Of a DNA stretch of 64,000 nt, positions 12,916-24,556 are shown one piece after another. Made by a program: the position numbers and the translations under genes. Numbering within the stretch: the first letter of the stretch is position 1; each line of letters begins with the position of its first letter. The stretch lies in assembly GCF_043641665.1 (NCBI RefSeq), contig NC_092183.1:20687001-20751000 (forward strand), in the 5' to 3' direction. Origin of the DNA: Enoplosus armatus. Taxonomy: Eukaryota > Chordata > Actinopteri > Centrarchiformes > Enoplosidae. The notes beneath the pieces were generated by a model. It was not told the DNA's origin and ran no database searches. It saw nothing but the letters and a program-made list of their open reading frames with translations.

Positions 12916-15677
12916 TTTCTCGTTTGTCTGTTCAAGAATACACTAGGCAAATATTATTTTTTAACTGACCTTACTGGCCAAATATTGTTGATGAAAAGTA
13001 AATAACGACAACCCTGTTAAGTAAATCTGCTTTGAGTTACATTGCCTCTCCTTAGTTTGATGAACAGAAAAAACAGATTGTGGAACATACGTATACTGTC
13101 TCTGACTGCTGAGGAATGCATAGTCTCTCCTTCACATGCTGAACCTATTAGTGGAAAAACGATCCCTTTTTTATTACTTCCTTTCTTCTGGCCAGAGTAA
13201 TTTTTCATTTTGTGTGGCCAACTGCAAATTATGTGCTGGAGACTTGTCTGACAGTTACAAGTATAGCTGTTATACTTAAAAAGTAAACACTCATTTTATA
13301 ATGAATTGATCTTGCCATTAGCTGTGATAAAGGCTGTTGACTACTTTATCCTTCATTTCCTCCTTCAAATTAAAACTGTCCTTGTGGTATAGCGTGCTAC
13401 AAACCTTTGGGCTTGGTAAGCCAAAAGATCAAGGCACCAAAATAAAATGAGTTATTTTCAGGGAAATGAGCAATTAGCAGCACAGCAGATAAATAAAACC
13501 ACCACTGGGTTTTGTATGCAAAGACAGGTGCTACAATGGCTGGAGTTTACCATGTTGGACAATATAATGGGTTGTAATTACAGTTTGGCCTCATTCTGTC
13601 ATAACCTGTATGTCTGTGGCCTTGGTCAAAGCCTTCTGGCTACTAGACTACTACTTGAGATGATTCCTAAATCATCCTGCTGATCTAAGAATATGAGAGT
13701 GTTGGTAACTTGTGTTGATGCTGTCATTAATAAGACTGCATTACAAACCCTGTGATCCAGTCCTCAGGGGCCTTAAAGCCTTGGGTTCAGTGTGTGTTGT
13801 TTGTGGTACTTGGATTAAAGGTACCCTGTGGTGTTTTTGACCACAAGTGGTGCTATGGAGTGGGTCCTCATTTTGTCTGCACGAACATAGATGTGACGCA
13901 ATGCAAACACTGAATGCAAACATAACTTTTGTTTATGAGAAACATAAGTCATGTAGGCACTGTACTTCATTGGTACTTGAACACAACAGTGTAAATCACA
14001 TGTTTTGTCCCCAGGGCCCCATAGCATGTTAATCCAGTCATGGGTACCATATGTCAGTATAGGCGAATGTGTAAAATGTGTGTTCATTTCTTTCTTCATT
14101 ATCAGGCTCTCCATTGGTTATATGTGTGGTGTCCATGACATCAGCTCTGGACAGTTATGGCGAGGTTGACAAGTAAGTATGACCTGCACTAAAAAAAACA
14201 AAATCATAGGAATTATATGGAATTCATTTTACTCCATCAAAACTTGCTGGGATTGCATAATAATGACATCACCTGTGGGAGAAACTGGAACCATCGCTTA
14301 TGTTCAATGTTATTCAAAAGCTATCAGGTTAACAGCAACAACATATGTCATTCCATATTTACATTAGGGCATTATAGCATTTTACTTGGAAGGATACATA
14401 ATGTGGTATTTTTTTTCTTTTTTACTCTCTCCCCTGTCCTTGCTTTCTCAGCTGTTGGCTGTCACTGAAGAATGGAGCCATCTGGGCATTTGTGGCACCA
14501 GCGCTGTTTGTCATTATGGTGAGAAATTTGCAACAATTAGCATTTGCCATTTTTTACAGTTCCCAATCGTTGCATAATTTGATCTACAATGTCATCTGTA
14601 TTCATTGTAAAGTTGTGTTCTATTTGAGGAGGAAAGAAACAAAACAGTATATCCTGTGCCACTGTGTTAAATGTGTTTGCAGGTGAACATTGGCATTTTG
14701 ATATCTGTGACCAGGATCATATCTCGGATCAGCGGAGAGAGTTACAAGGTTCATGGAGATGCCAATGCAGTCAAGTGAGTTAATTTGTTTTCATGAACAG
14801 ACCAATGCTCTTTTAATTATTTTTCGCTTATTAAGAGCGTATGATATAAACATGGTTGTCTCTTGCTTTGTTTCAAGGCTGACTGCAAAGGCAGTGGCTG
14901 TGCTCCTGCCTATACTCGGCATTTCCTGGATCTTTGGCGTTCTTGCTGTCAACACACACTCTCTGGCATTCCTATATATATTTGCTGTATTCAACTCGTT
15001 ACAAGTAAGTTCTTCACAACGGAATCTTTTCTTTTCCAAAAATGTTTGCAGCCATTTGTGAAAATTCTACTTAAGTTTACATTTTTTCCTCTTTCTTCAG
15101 GGGTTCTTTGTCTTCTTGTTTCACTGCCTTCTCAACTCTGAGGTATGGTGCAAAATATGTTAAATATGTGTTTTAATGTTTTGATTAGTCACGTCCTGTG
15201 GGAGAAAATAGTCCACATACTAAACAACCAGAATTTCATTTGGCCCCAGGGTCTCAATTAGTGGTGATATTTACTCTAATTAACAGGGAGGGGACGATGT
15301 TCTCTATTACAACCCCAATTTGTGATTTAGAGTGATAAGATGTGTATAGCCTGACATTTCTCACCATTGCCTGTTATGCCTTTACTTTTTTTCTGCAGGT
15401 CAGAGCTGCTTTCAAACACAAAACCAAGGTGTGGTCTCTTACCAGCAGCTCCATCCGAAACATCAATGTGAAACCATTCAACTCTGACATTGTGAGTGCT
15501 GGCATGGAAAATTTGCTCAAACAAAAGTGAGCTGTTAAACCCTTAACTGGCTGTCTTAACATTCTCCCTCCCATCCTCCAGATGAATGGAAACAAGGAGG
15601 GCGTGACTCCCACCAAGATGAACACATGGGACAAAAGCACCAACTCAGCCAATCGTATCGACCTCTCCGCCGTGTAG
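8643..15677 (+). CDS. adgrd1: Adhesion G protein-coupled receptor D1 (GPR133), 3' part
   Basis: C-terminal 383 codons of an adhesion GPCR: the end of the GAIN domain, the GPS cleavage site, seven transmembrane helices and a short tail. Exons: 8643-8716, 9280-9403, 11703-11806, 12093-12204, 12614-12767, 14106-14172, 14452-14518, 14683-14774, 14878-15004, 15101-15142, 15399-15491 and 15582-15677 (TAG). All introns are GT-AG and phases agree throughout. Identity with human ADGRD1 is high, for example [35 protein letters not shown] and the C-terminal motif RIDLSAV. The family couples mainly to Gs and raises cAMP at the plasma membrane. The gene is cut by the left edge; the signal peptide and pentraxin-like domain are not in the window. 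No frame damage is seen. Confidence 0.96.
9500..9680. repeat. Dispersed teleost repeat in an adgrd1 intron
   Basis: AGCAGCTAAAGAGCCAGATA with CAGCTGGTGAACATAGTGGA and a following TAAAACTAAGCTAAAA stretch resemble a common fish interspersed repeat. Ends are approximate and the family name is not known to me. Confidence 0.5.
11341..11396. repeat. A-rich and (AAT)n simple repeat
   Basis: An A run followed by about eight AAT units and a degenerate continuation, in the intron before the first transmembrane exon of adgrd1. Confidence 0.9.
12884..12914. repeat. (TA)n microsatellite
   Basis: Alternating TA tract with one G interruption, just after the adgrd1 exon that ends at 12767. Confidence 0.9.
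13800..13900. repeat. Probable dispersed repeat fragment
   Basis: TGGTGTTTTTGACCACAAGT with GGTGCTATGGAGTGGGTCCT resembles short repeats seen widely in fish introns. A similar word (CATCACATGGTGGCAC) occurs near 29776 in ulk1. Family uncertain. Confidence 0.35.
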
Positions 15678-15990
15678 AACCACAGATCATCGCTTCTGTC
15701 TGTGGCAGGAGAGCAATCTGAAGCTCACTAGTGTAGAATGACAAACACTGGCCAGAGTATTCTCCCACTATGTTATGTAATATGAATTGAACACTCATCC
15801 ACGGAGGTGTGGTGTAGCTGAATGGTAGCTTCACCTTTAAAGACAAACAGACTCTAAGGACTGTGCCTTATTATTGTCTCATAAACCATACTGCAGTGAT
15901 GCTCAACTTGCTTTGATCCAGGGGACAAATCTGGCCCACGATAGGGTGCCTGGTGGCCGACCATTTTCTAATTCACAATAAATAAATAAT
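15678..15990 (+). other. adgrd1: adgrd1 3' UTR with poly(A) signals
   Basis: The first AATAAA hexamers after the stop codon are overlapping copies at 15977-15982 and 15981-15986. I infer the 3' UTR ends shortly after. A later poly(A) site is possible; only transcript reads would settle it. Confidence 0.55.
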
Positions 15991-16189
15991 AATATTATTA
16001 ATATCCAATAAATGGATTCACACTAAGATTTGTTTTGTTTGTTTATACCAATTAGTAAATGTTCAGTGTTACTTGGGAAATTGCATATTAGCCCATCAGC
16101 GATCTGTGCAGCGCGCAGAAGCGATGACACTTGATTTCTGCGAAAAGTTCATGTACAGTTGATCTGTGCGGGGCACACGGGAGAAGTTT

Positions 16190-16435
16190 GCCCTCAGGGC
16201 TTTCGGCCAGAAAGTCTCTCTGCCAGAAAGACAGGACTTTCACCCAGTAGACCGCTGTTTGTCTCCCTTGTGAAACCAAAAGTCAACGTTGACTTATTAT
16301 TTTAACCCAAACCATGGTCTTTTCCTAAACCTAACCAAGTAGTTTTGGTGCCTAAACCTAACCTAACTGCAACTGTTTCACTTTAACCACGTATTAGAAA
16401 GGCTTTCTGGCAGAAAGGCCTGTGGCCTATTAATG
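16190..16435. repeat. Interspersed repeat with inverted ends
   Basis: The left end (GGCCAGAAAGTCTCTCTGCC) and right end (CTTTCTGGCAGAAAGGCC) are partly inverted copies. The middle holds TTTTCCTAAACCTAACCAAG and related words that recur in many fish genomes. This suggests a small non-autonomous DNA element or a repeat fragment. Confidence 0.5.
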
Positions 16436-16595
16436 TTTGTTTGTTAACTGGCCCCTAGCCTCCTGTCATTTTCAAGTGGCCCCCTGGCAAAGCAAGTTCC
16501 TGCCATACTGTGTTCCCGAAAACAAGAGCTTGGATTTCCGTGTGCTAGAGTGTCTTGATTTGTATATTGCAGTTGATTCACTAATTGGCAAAAGT

Positions 16596-17045
16596 TTATT
16601 AAACAGAGTTGTTCGACATTTTGGAACATACGCTTAATTGCTTTCTTGCTGAGAGTTAGATGAAAAGATCACTTTCATGTCTGTTCAGTAAATATGAAGC
16701 TACCACCAGCAGATGGTTAGCATAGCTTAGCACAAAAACTGGACACCCGGAAACAGCTATCCTGGCTCTGTCCAAAGGTGCCAAAAGCACCTCTAACAGT
16801 TATTAAATGCGTTATATCTCATTTATTTAATCTGTACAAAAACAGATGTTTTTTAGCCAAGCCAACTGTTTCAACAGTCTCCAAAATTTGTGCTAAACTT
16901 AAGCTAAACGAAAATAATCAGCTGTTGGCAGTAGCTTTATATTTAGCGTACAGACTCGACAGTGGTTGCCATCTTCTCATCTAACAGTCAGCAAGAAAGC
17001 AAACAAGCTTATTTCTCAAAATGTCAAAACACTCCTTTAAATCAC
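16596..17045. mobile_element. MITE-like element with terminal inverted repeats
   Basis: The left arm (about 16596-16672) contains GACATTTTGGAACATACGCT, TTGCTTTCTTGCTGAGAG and TTAGATGAAAAGATC. The right arm (about 16970-17045) carries the same order as reverse complement: ATCTTCTCATCTAA, CAGCAAGAAAGCAAAC and CTCAAAATGTCAAAACACTC. The arms are about 75 bp and the whole is about 450 bp. The centre holds AGCATAGCTTAGCACAAAAA, a word common in fish repeats. No transposase frame is present, so it would depend on another element for movement. I cannot name the superfamily or define a target-site duplication with confidence. Confidence 0.6.
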
Positions 17046-19125
17046 AGTGATGTGTTTTGACATATAATTTGTCTCACACTATGAAATAATTCAAATACAT
17101 CTGCTTTAATTTAATGTAAAATATTACAATTTGGGACGATAATAAGACTTTCAGGGGATGGTTGGCTACATATGCATAAACATGGATAGAAAAAGACCAA
17201 GGAAAGCAGTATATCTTCCTTGATTATAGTGTTAGATTAGAGGCTTAAAAACAATGACATGATGGTTTCACCAGCTGTTAACATTATTCATCATCACAAG
17301 GCACAAATTGCTTATTTTACCTGGATGAACTTCTCCTAGATTCACCTGATTCATACAACTTTAATCCAATTTTGGGGACTGCATAACACAACAACTGCAT
17401 AATAACAATGGATGAAGTAGCAGTGAATTAGACCCTATGCAATTCTGATATAATGTATTTATTTATTTTGTGATTCTCAGTTCTGTATTGTGTCACAGCT
17501 CAACAATCAGTTGTTCAACAGTATGTTCTCATGTTAAATTCAATGTCTGTGTGTTTTCCCTCTTGAAATGAACTGACTGGTATATTTGCAGTACCTCACA
17601 TCTTAGTAAACTGCAGTATGTTATGCTTTTTGACGAATAGTGAATACTGGTTGTGTTTTGGACACAATTCTGTGAAGTTTTATGGTGTCTTTAGCTATTT
17701 CTGTTGCTAATTTCTTTTACATTTTCATACTTTTTTTTGTACAATGAAATATGTTCTAAAACAGAAGGACTTGATAAGGTTGTTGCTTTTTTTCCCTTAA
17801 CATACTGTGAGAATGGAGAGAGATGACATATTTTGAAATGTCATTGATCTTACACTGTACCAACATTAAGTTTCCTAAAACAGGATTTACTGTAAGTCAC
17901 TCTGCGCTCACTTTTCATGTCAGATTTAAAGTTAAATATTTCAATATTTTTATGCTTGTATGGCCTTTAATGATTGTTGTCTTACGGTACTATGGTTTGT
18001 GCTTCCAATTATCTTTATTATAAAACGTTTATGACAAGAAATCAGTGTCATCTTTATTACCATCATGCTCACATTTGTATTGGTTGTTGGCCAGTACGAC
18101 TGATGGTGTTGGGTGGACACTTGTTATCAATCCAATTGGTAAGGATGGCTTTGAAGAATGCCAATACCTGAAAGCTACTGTCAAAATTGTGTTTTTAGAA
18201 CAAAACAATCTCTTACTGCGTTACTGTCCCTCCACCAAAGCTCAGCAAGAGAACACCGTCTGCAGAAAAAAAAAAAAATTGCACTAAGATAAATATTAGC
18301 TTCAGATAAACATTAGAACACATTTTACACATAACAAGGACTGTGGATTTTGTCCCCCATCATTGGAAGCACATGAGGGAGGGATCTCTTAATGGCCAGT
18401 GTGAACAGAAGGAATGATTACAGTGAGCGAAACCTGTTTTAATGTACATATGGGCACATGACAATTGTTTTATGACAAATCCCTTAAACACACCCCAACA
18501 AAACTGACAGGTGTTTATGATACTGTTGATTCTGTGATATTTAGGCATTGATGGATTTGGAGACTGTAGGCCCCTGGACATAAATGCCTAAAATGCATTG
18601 TGTCAGTACTGAGCACTAAAAACCCGAGGGGACAAACACTTCCTTTGAATGTCTTTCTTCTGTTTTTCAGAAGGAACTTTAACTGAGTCCTTGTACTCTT
18701 TTATGATAATTGACCCATCACTTGTCACTGAGCCTCTGGCCTGGGGCCCCCTGATCACCTAGGCCCCTGGGCCTTGGGGCAGGTAATACTGTACATGAAT
18801 ATGTTAAGGTGGTGAAGGGGATAAGGAAATTGCCTCCTTATTTGATTGTAAAGGTGATGGATTTTTCTGAATTTGAAAGTTTGTTTAATTTGAGTGTTTG
18901 TGCATATACATTTTTGACCAATTGAAATATTACAGGGATCATACATAGGCAAAACAGCAAAATATGATTTGCGCTGCTAGACTCCTAAAATAAAAAAAAC
19001 AACCATCATAACACTAATTTTGGAAAATGGCCCCGTCTTGATATAGCGTTTAAAAATACTGTAAGTCTTAGTGAGTCATTGAATTACGAGGTGTCCCTGA
19101 AGGCGCCATCGTTAAACAGCTGCCA
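17046..19125. other. Intergenic DNA between adgrd1 and ulk1
   Basis: No exon, RNA gene or clear element is seen here. The sequence is AT-rich and unstructured apart from short A and T runs (for example the A run near 18267). Open frames of about 60-80 codons on both strands lack any known motif. Confidence 0.5.
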
Positions 19126-19583
19126 GTCTGTTTGCGCATGCTCGCCGTGAGATATGAATAACTCCAGCGTATGGGCAGAAAGGTGAAGAAGACAATAATA
19201 TCTGAGCTCAGTGTCTGAACACAAACAGCGACTAACAACGCTAACGTGAGCTTTTAACCTCTAGCGGTTCCTGAAAAGTCTCAGAAGCTAATTTGAATCG
19301 TTAAATAAGAACAGCGGGCCGCTAATATTTTGTTTACATATAGCTGTTTATTCTGACGCACGTTGTTTTAACTTTTTCTGTGTTGACAGAAACTTCGTCA
19401 TGTTGTCATCGACCTTTTCGTCGCTTCTAACGCTTGTCTCATGTGAAGACAGTGTTTTTCATCGATGAAATGGGATTTACCGGCACAGAGGACGTGTCGT
19501 GGGACCGTACGTCTGTTTCAGTGGGAAAATCTACCTCTTGATCCTGCTCGGACACTTTAACGCGTTTAATTTTTTTATTATCC
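19126..19583 (+). promoter_or_regulatory. ulk1: ulk1 promoter / 5' UTR region
   Basis: The region just before the ulk1 start codon is richer in CpG than its surroundings. It holds an NRF1-like word, TGCGCATGCTC at 19133-19143, and GGCGCCATC near 19102. No TATA box is obvious. A transcription start around 19150-19300 with an unspliced 5' leader is my inference. Several upstream ATGs lie between this point and 19584, so leader translation could affect Ulk1 output. Confidence 0.45.
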
Positions 19584-19999
19584 ATGGAGTCTGTTGGGAA
19601 GTTTGAGTTCAACAGGAAAGACCTGATTGGTCACGGCGCCTTTGCAGTTGTGTTCAAAGGCAGACATAAAGAGGTACGTTTGATATCCATCTACGTATTT
19701 ATTGTTGATAAATGTAAGGCTAGTGTATTCATATCCTGCTTCTATTTTTTCCACCTTTCAAGAAACGTGACTGGGAAGTTGCTGTGAAGTGTATCAACAA
19801 GAAAAACTTGGCCAAATCACAGTCTCTGCTTGGCAAAGAAATCAAAATATTGAAGGTAACAAGTTGACTTTTAATGTTGCCATACATTCTGTGTCAGTCT
19901 CTCTGTGTACCTTTAACTAACAGCAGGGTTTTAACTCTTCCAGGAACTCAAACATGAGAATATTGTGAGACTACTTGACTATCAGGTAAAGATGGTTTG

Positions 20000-20054
<55 letters not shown>

Positions 20055-20388
20055 CACTGTAGACGTTTGATTGAACGTCATTTGCCCATGTGATATAGAT
20101 CTGGCTGTTGGATGTTGTAGTTTTTCTTGGGCCTAGTGACCTCAGTGACCTGAAGTGGAGCTGTAATTTATGTTTTCTTCAGATGTCCTTCAAACAAATG
20201 ATTAAGAGTGAAAAGTGGATGTATGACAGATATTTTTTCACCATTTGATAAATCTGAACATGGTATTGATTCCTCTGTAGGGTGTCTTACTGTATGCCTC
20301 ATACTAAATAAATATCCTTAAGCCTTTAAACAGGTCACACATACAGTTGCACAGGACATTAACCATTTGCTTGGATGCGAGTTGGCGT

Positions 20389-20463
<75 letters not shown>

Positions 20464-23212
20464 CTCCTCTTCTCACCTTACTGACACCTGCCAGGCAGCC
20501 AGACAGGGGTAGGCTGATCTCTCACCATTACTGACAGATGGCAGGGTGCAGATGGTCAAACAATGGCTTATAAAACACAGTCTGAGTAGCATCTCACAGC
20601 AGGCACATACAAGGCTAATGACTTACACTAGGTCAGGCTGCAGGAGCCTTGTGTAGACAGCAATGTGTTAATATACCCCGCACTGACACAACCTGCACTC
20701 TCTATTATCTGTTATGGTGAAACTACATCGTAATAGCCATAAGTTGTTATTTATTTAATAGCACAAGTGGTAAACACTTGTTAATTTTCACTCTAACACA
20801 CATACACCACTAGCTTTAACTTTGTGATGTAAAAGACAAACAAGAGGCAGCCTGCTCCCCCACTCATTACCTTCCAGTCAAGTCAGGCAGGACTGACACC
20901 CTAATCTTGTCACCTCACCGCTTTGTGACTTTTTCACTGGCAATGAAGCGGGTCGCCAAATTGGGGAGGGGTCCTGGTTGACTCAGGGGGCCCCTGAGCT
21001 GTATAGGGGCCATGACGGGGTGAAGTTTCAAGCCCCCGAGTTAGCTTGTTGTCCAGGGTCCCAGAATGTGCCGCTAGTGGTGTGTCACTTGTTACGTAAC
21101 CTGGGGCGCAGCTGCTATGACACGGATGGATTGTTTGTATGAGTCACAATTCCCTCACAAATCTCTCTACATGAAATAAATATGATGTATTTACTACCAT
21201 TCATTAAATCTGTAACTTTTAATCAGATTCTTAGCCTTGGTGTATTTCAGTTGCTATTCCATTGATCATTCGCATTTTATCTGGTTTTATCAACAGGAAA
21301 TTGGAGGATGTGTGTATCTCGTCATGGAGGTAAGTTGTTTTAGAAATGGTAATGCCTGGTCTGTTTTCATGTGGAAATGCAAATCACATTCACTAACAAG
21401 GCAGCATTGTCAAAGCTTCTATTAAGACTTGTCTTTCTCGTCTTTTCAGTACTGCAATGGAGGCGACCTGGCAGAGTACCTTCACTGTAAGTTTGCTACA
21501 TCACGCAGGGCTTAATATAGTCCATGTCTCACACTGGCAAAGCTTCACCTGTGGTCAAAGCAAAAAAGGGGACATTCACATCACTCCTCAGTCTTGCACC
21601 AGAGGATCGGACTTACAGTGTGTTACTTGTAAATATGTTTGGAGCAGCCTACTGGCGGGTCAGTTTGGCATTTAAGAGGCTTGGCTAAGCTTTTCCAGTG
21701 TTTTGGAGGAATAATAGGATTTTGAGGAGGCAGAGCAGAACAACCATAGAATTCAGGTTTAAGGTTCCAGCAGGTCATTGGGTAAATTATCACTAATACT
21801 CCCTAGTGCTTAACCCAGATAAAATTAAACCCCCAGAAATTTGCTTGGAATCAAGCATTTTCCCTCACAAATGATGTAGAAACCAGTACAAAATGAGTGG
21901 CCAAAAATAACTCCTAGCTTTTATTTTCCATGGGGTTAGCTTTCCATGCACCTTGTGATTTCACCACGTTTAAATTCTCCGAATGAAAGAAAGAAAACGT
22001 TTCTCACTTGACTGTCACACTGAAAATTTCCCCTGCCTCAAGTTTCAAACCCTCTTTCAAAATATGATGACGCAGCTGAGGGCATGGAGTTGATTTTTCT
22101 CAAGCTAAATTTACCTCGCTGGTGTGGATGTGTCTATTTAAATGCTGATGTGGAGCGTCGGTCTAATTCTGCCAAAGTGCCAGCATCTCTTATTTTGTAG
22201 ACTTGCCCATTCTGTCTCCCTGCCAAGGTGGCACATCCAGCTATTTGCAACGTCCAGTCACACTTGGCAAGGTCCACGGAGCACCCACATGACCTCACCC
22301 ATCTGTCACTCACTTATCCGGTGGAAAAACACTGCAGCTATAAATACTGGATGTACTGGGAAAGGGGGGGGGGGGGGTGCTAGCATATCAGACGGCTTGA
22401 CATTAATATCCAAATAAAGCCCCATCGTAAACAAAATTCTCTTACATGAAGTATGACAGCAGTGACGCTGTGATTCCACTTCCTTGTGAGAGTGTACAAA
22501 CAAGGTATATCTAATTTGTAAGTAAGACCAAGGGCTGCAACTAACTATCATTTTCATTATTATTAATCTGTTGGTCATTTTTCCCAATTAATCATTTGGT
22601 CCATAGAAAATTCCCATTACAATTTACCAAAGCCCAAGTTGACATACTCATCTCAACCTTTGTTTGTTTTGTCTGACCAACAGTCAAAAATCCAAAAACA
22701 TGTCATAGAAGAGTAGAAAAAGCAGAAAATATTCACATTTGAGAAGCGGAAGTAGATATTTGGCATTTGTGCTTAAAAAGTGACTTAAATTCTATTGAAT
22801 AAACGACAAATCAATTTATCTCTAATAAGATCTGGGTGCTAATAGACTATAATATCCTTTTAATCTATATGCGAACTTCCTCCTGGATCATCTTGTGTAT
22901 CTCATCCCTCTGACTTTCAGCTAAGGGCACGTTAAGTGAGGACACCATCCGCGTATTCCTGCAGCAGATCGCTCAGGCCATGAAGGTCCTGCAGAGCAAA
23001 GGCATCCTCCACAGAGACCTCAAACCTCAGAACATCCTGCTCTGCCACCCTGAGGGGCGCAGGTCCAGTTCCATCAACACCTGCATTAAGATAGGTAATG
23101 ACTTCACTAAGCAGAGCATTAGAAGAACTGAATGTACAGTATGTCTGTGATAATGTGTTGATTTAAGGAAGATGGTGGAGTTTCTTTCATTTCTTTTCTA
23201 ACTCTCTCCCAT

Positions 23213-23260
<48 letters not shown>

Positions 23261-24506
23261 ATACACCTATGTGTGTCCCTCACCTTATTTCTCTCCCCCT
23301 CCAGCTGACTTTGGGTTTGCACGTCATCTCCAGACAAACACTATGGCGGCCACGCTGTGTGGCTCTCCCATGTACATGGTGAGTATTAAGGTCTCTTACT
23401 CTGGTTTGCCGTGCCAACAAGGTGTAAAGTCACCGTGTCTCTAAGCTGTAAGCTGTGTTTGTCTGGACACAGGCTCCTGAGGTCATCATGTCCCAGCACT
23501 ATGATGCCAAGGCTGATCTGTGGAGCATAGGTACTATTGTGTACCAGTGTCTGACTGGAAAGGCACCATTTCATGTGAGTGAAACACACACACACACACA
23601 CATGCAGATACAGAAACTGTAACATCACTCTTTATAGGTGTTTAGGTAAATGGATTTAGCAATTTGCCAGCAAATGTTCGCTAAGGTCCCTTACATAATC
23701 ATGAATACTTATGAAATAGTTTTGCTTTAGTTCCTAGGAAGGGCAGGCTCATTATTGACGACACAAAACTGAACGTGATGCATCCCTTTCACAGCACAGT
23801 GAGACAACATGGTCACCAACGCAAACCTTTAGAAACCACCTGCCTGCTTGGTGACGCTCTCCCTGATCTCCAGTGTTGCTAGTTGGAAAATGCTGGAACA
23901 GCTTGACCACTTGTTAGGAAAGAGCCTTGTTTACACACGGGGGGGCATGCGGAAATGGCTGCGAGCCATTTCTCTGAAACCCATAGTAAATATTGTTTCA
24001 CAACCCTGGGGTATTACTTCCTACGGTTCACGTGGCTGCTCAGATGGAACTGTTATTTGCAGATTGCCTCAGTTGCGATGTGATGTAGACACGTGCATGT
24101 TTTGTCACTTCTTTGGGCGCTGGACCCTGTTGTTTGACCTTGTGTTCCTATTGATGTTATTTATGTTTCATTTTCCTCGAAAGCATTTTTGAGAATGAGA
24201 GGGAAGATTGACTTCTATTTCTGCCAGGCAGGTCAGTGAGTTGAGAATAAGTCCAAGGGTCAGTGTGAGGTTAGCTGTTGAAGATGATGATGATGTTTAC
24301 TTAGCTGGTATCTCCAAGCATTCCACTTTGCCCTCAGTGGGATCATCAAACACCCACATAGTATTTATGTTTGGATAATATGCTCTGTGGCACAACATAT
24401 ATTTGTAATAATGTAGGCAGATAAATAGTCAAACGTTCCACTGTCATTTATTCAAATGCTTGTTTGTAAGGATGCAGGTGCATTCATTTGCATATGTTTA
24501 TGGTTT

Positions 24507-24556
<50 letters not shown>

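Larger units (their letters stand above)
11703..15142 (+). other. adgrd1: adgrd1 seven-transmembrane exons
   Basis: Helices, in order: TM1 in 11703-11806 ([18 protein letters not shown]), TM2 in 12093-12204 ([15 protein letters not shown]), TM3 in 12614-12767 ([19 protein letters not shown]), TM4 across 12767/14106 ([15 protein letters not shown]), TM5 across 14452-14774 ([18 protein letters not shown]), TM6 in 14878-15004 ([18 protein letters not shown]) and TM7 across 15004/15101 ([17 protein letters not shown]). The extracellular cysteines before TM3 (LPCKVM) and after TM4 (DNCWLS) can form the conserved disulfide. Confidence 0.9.
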
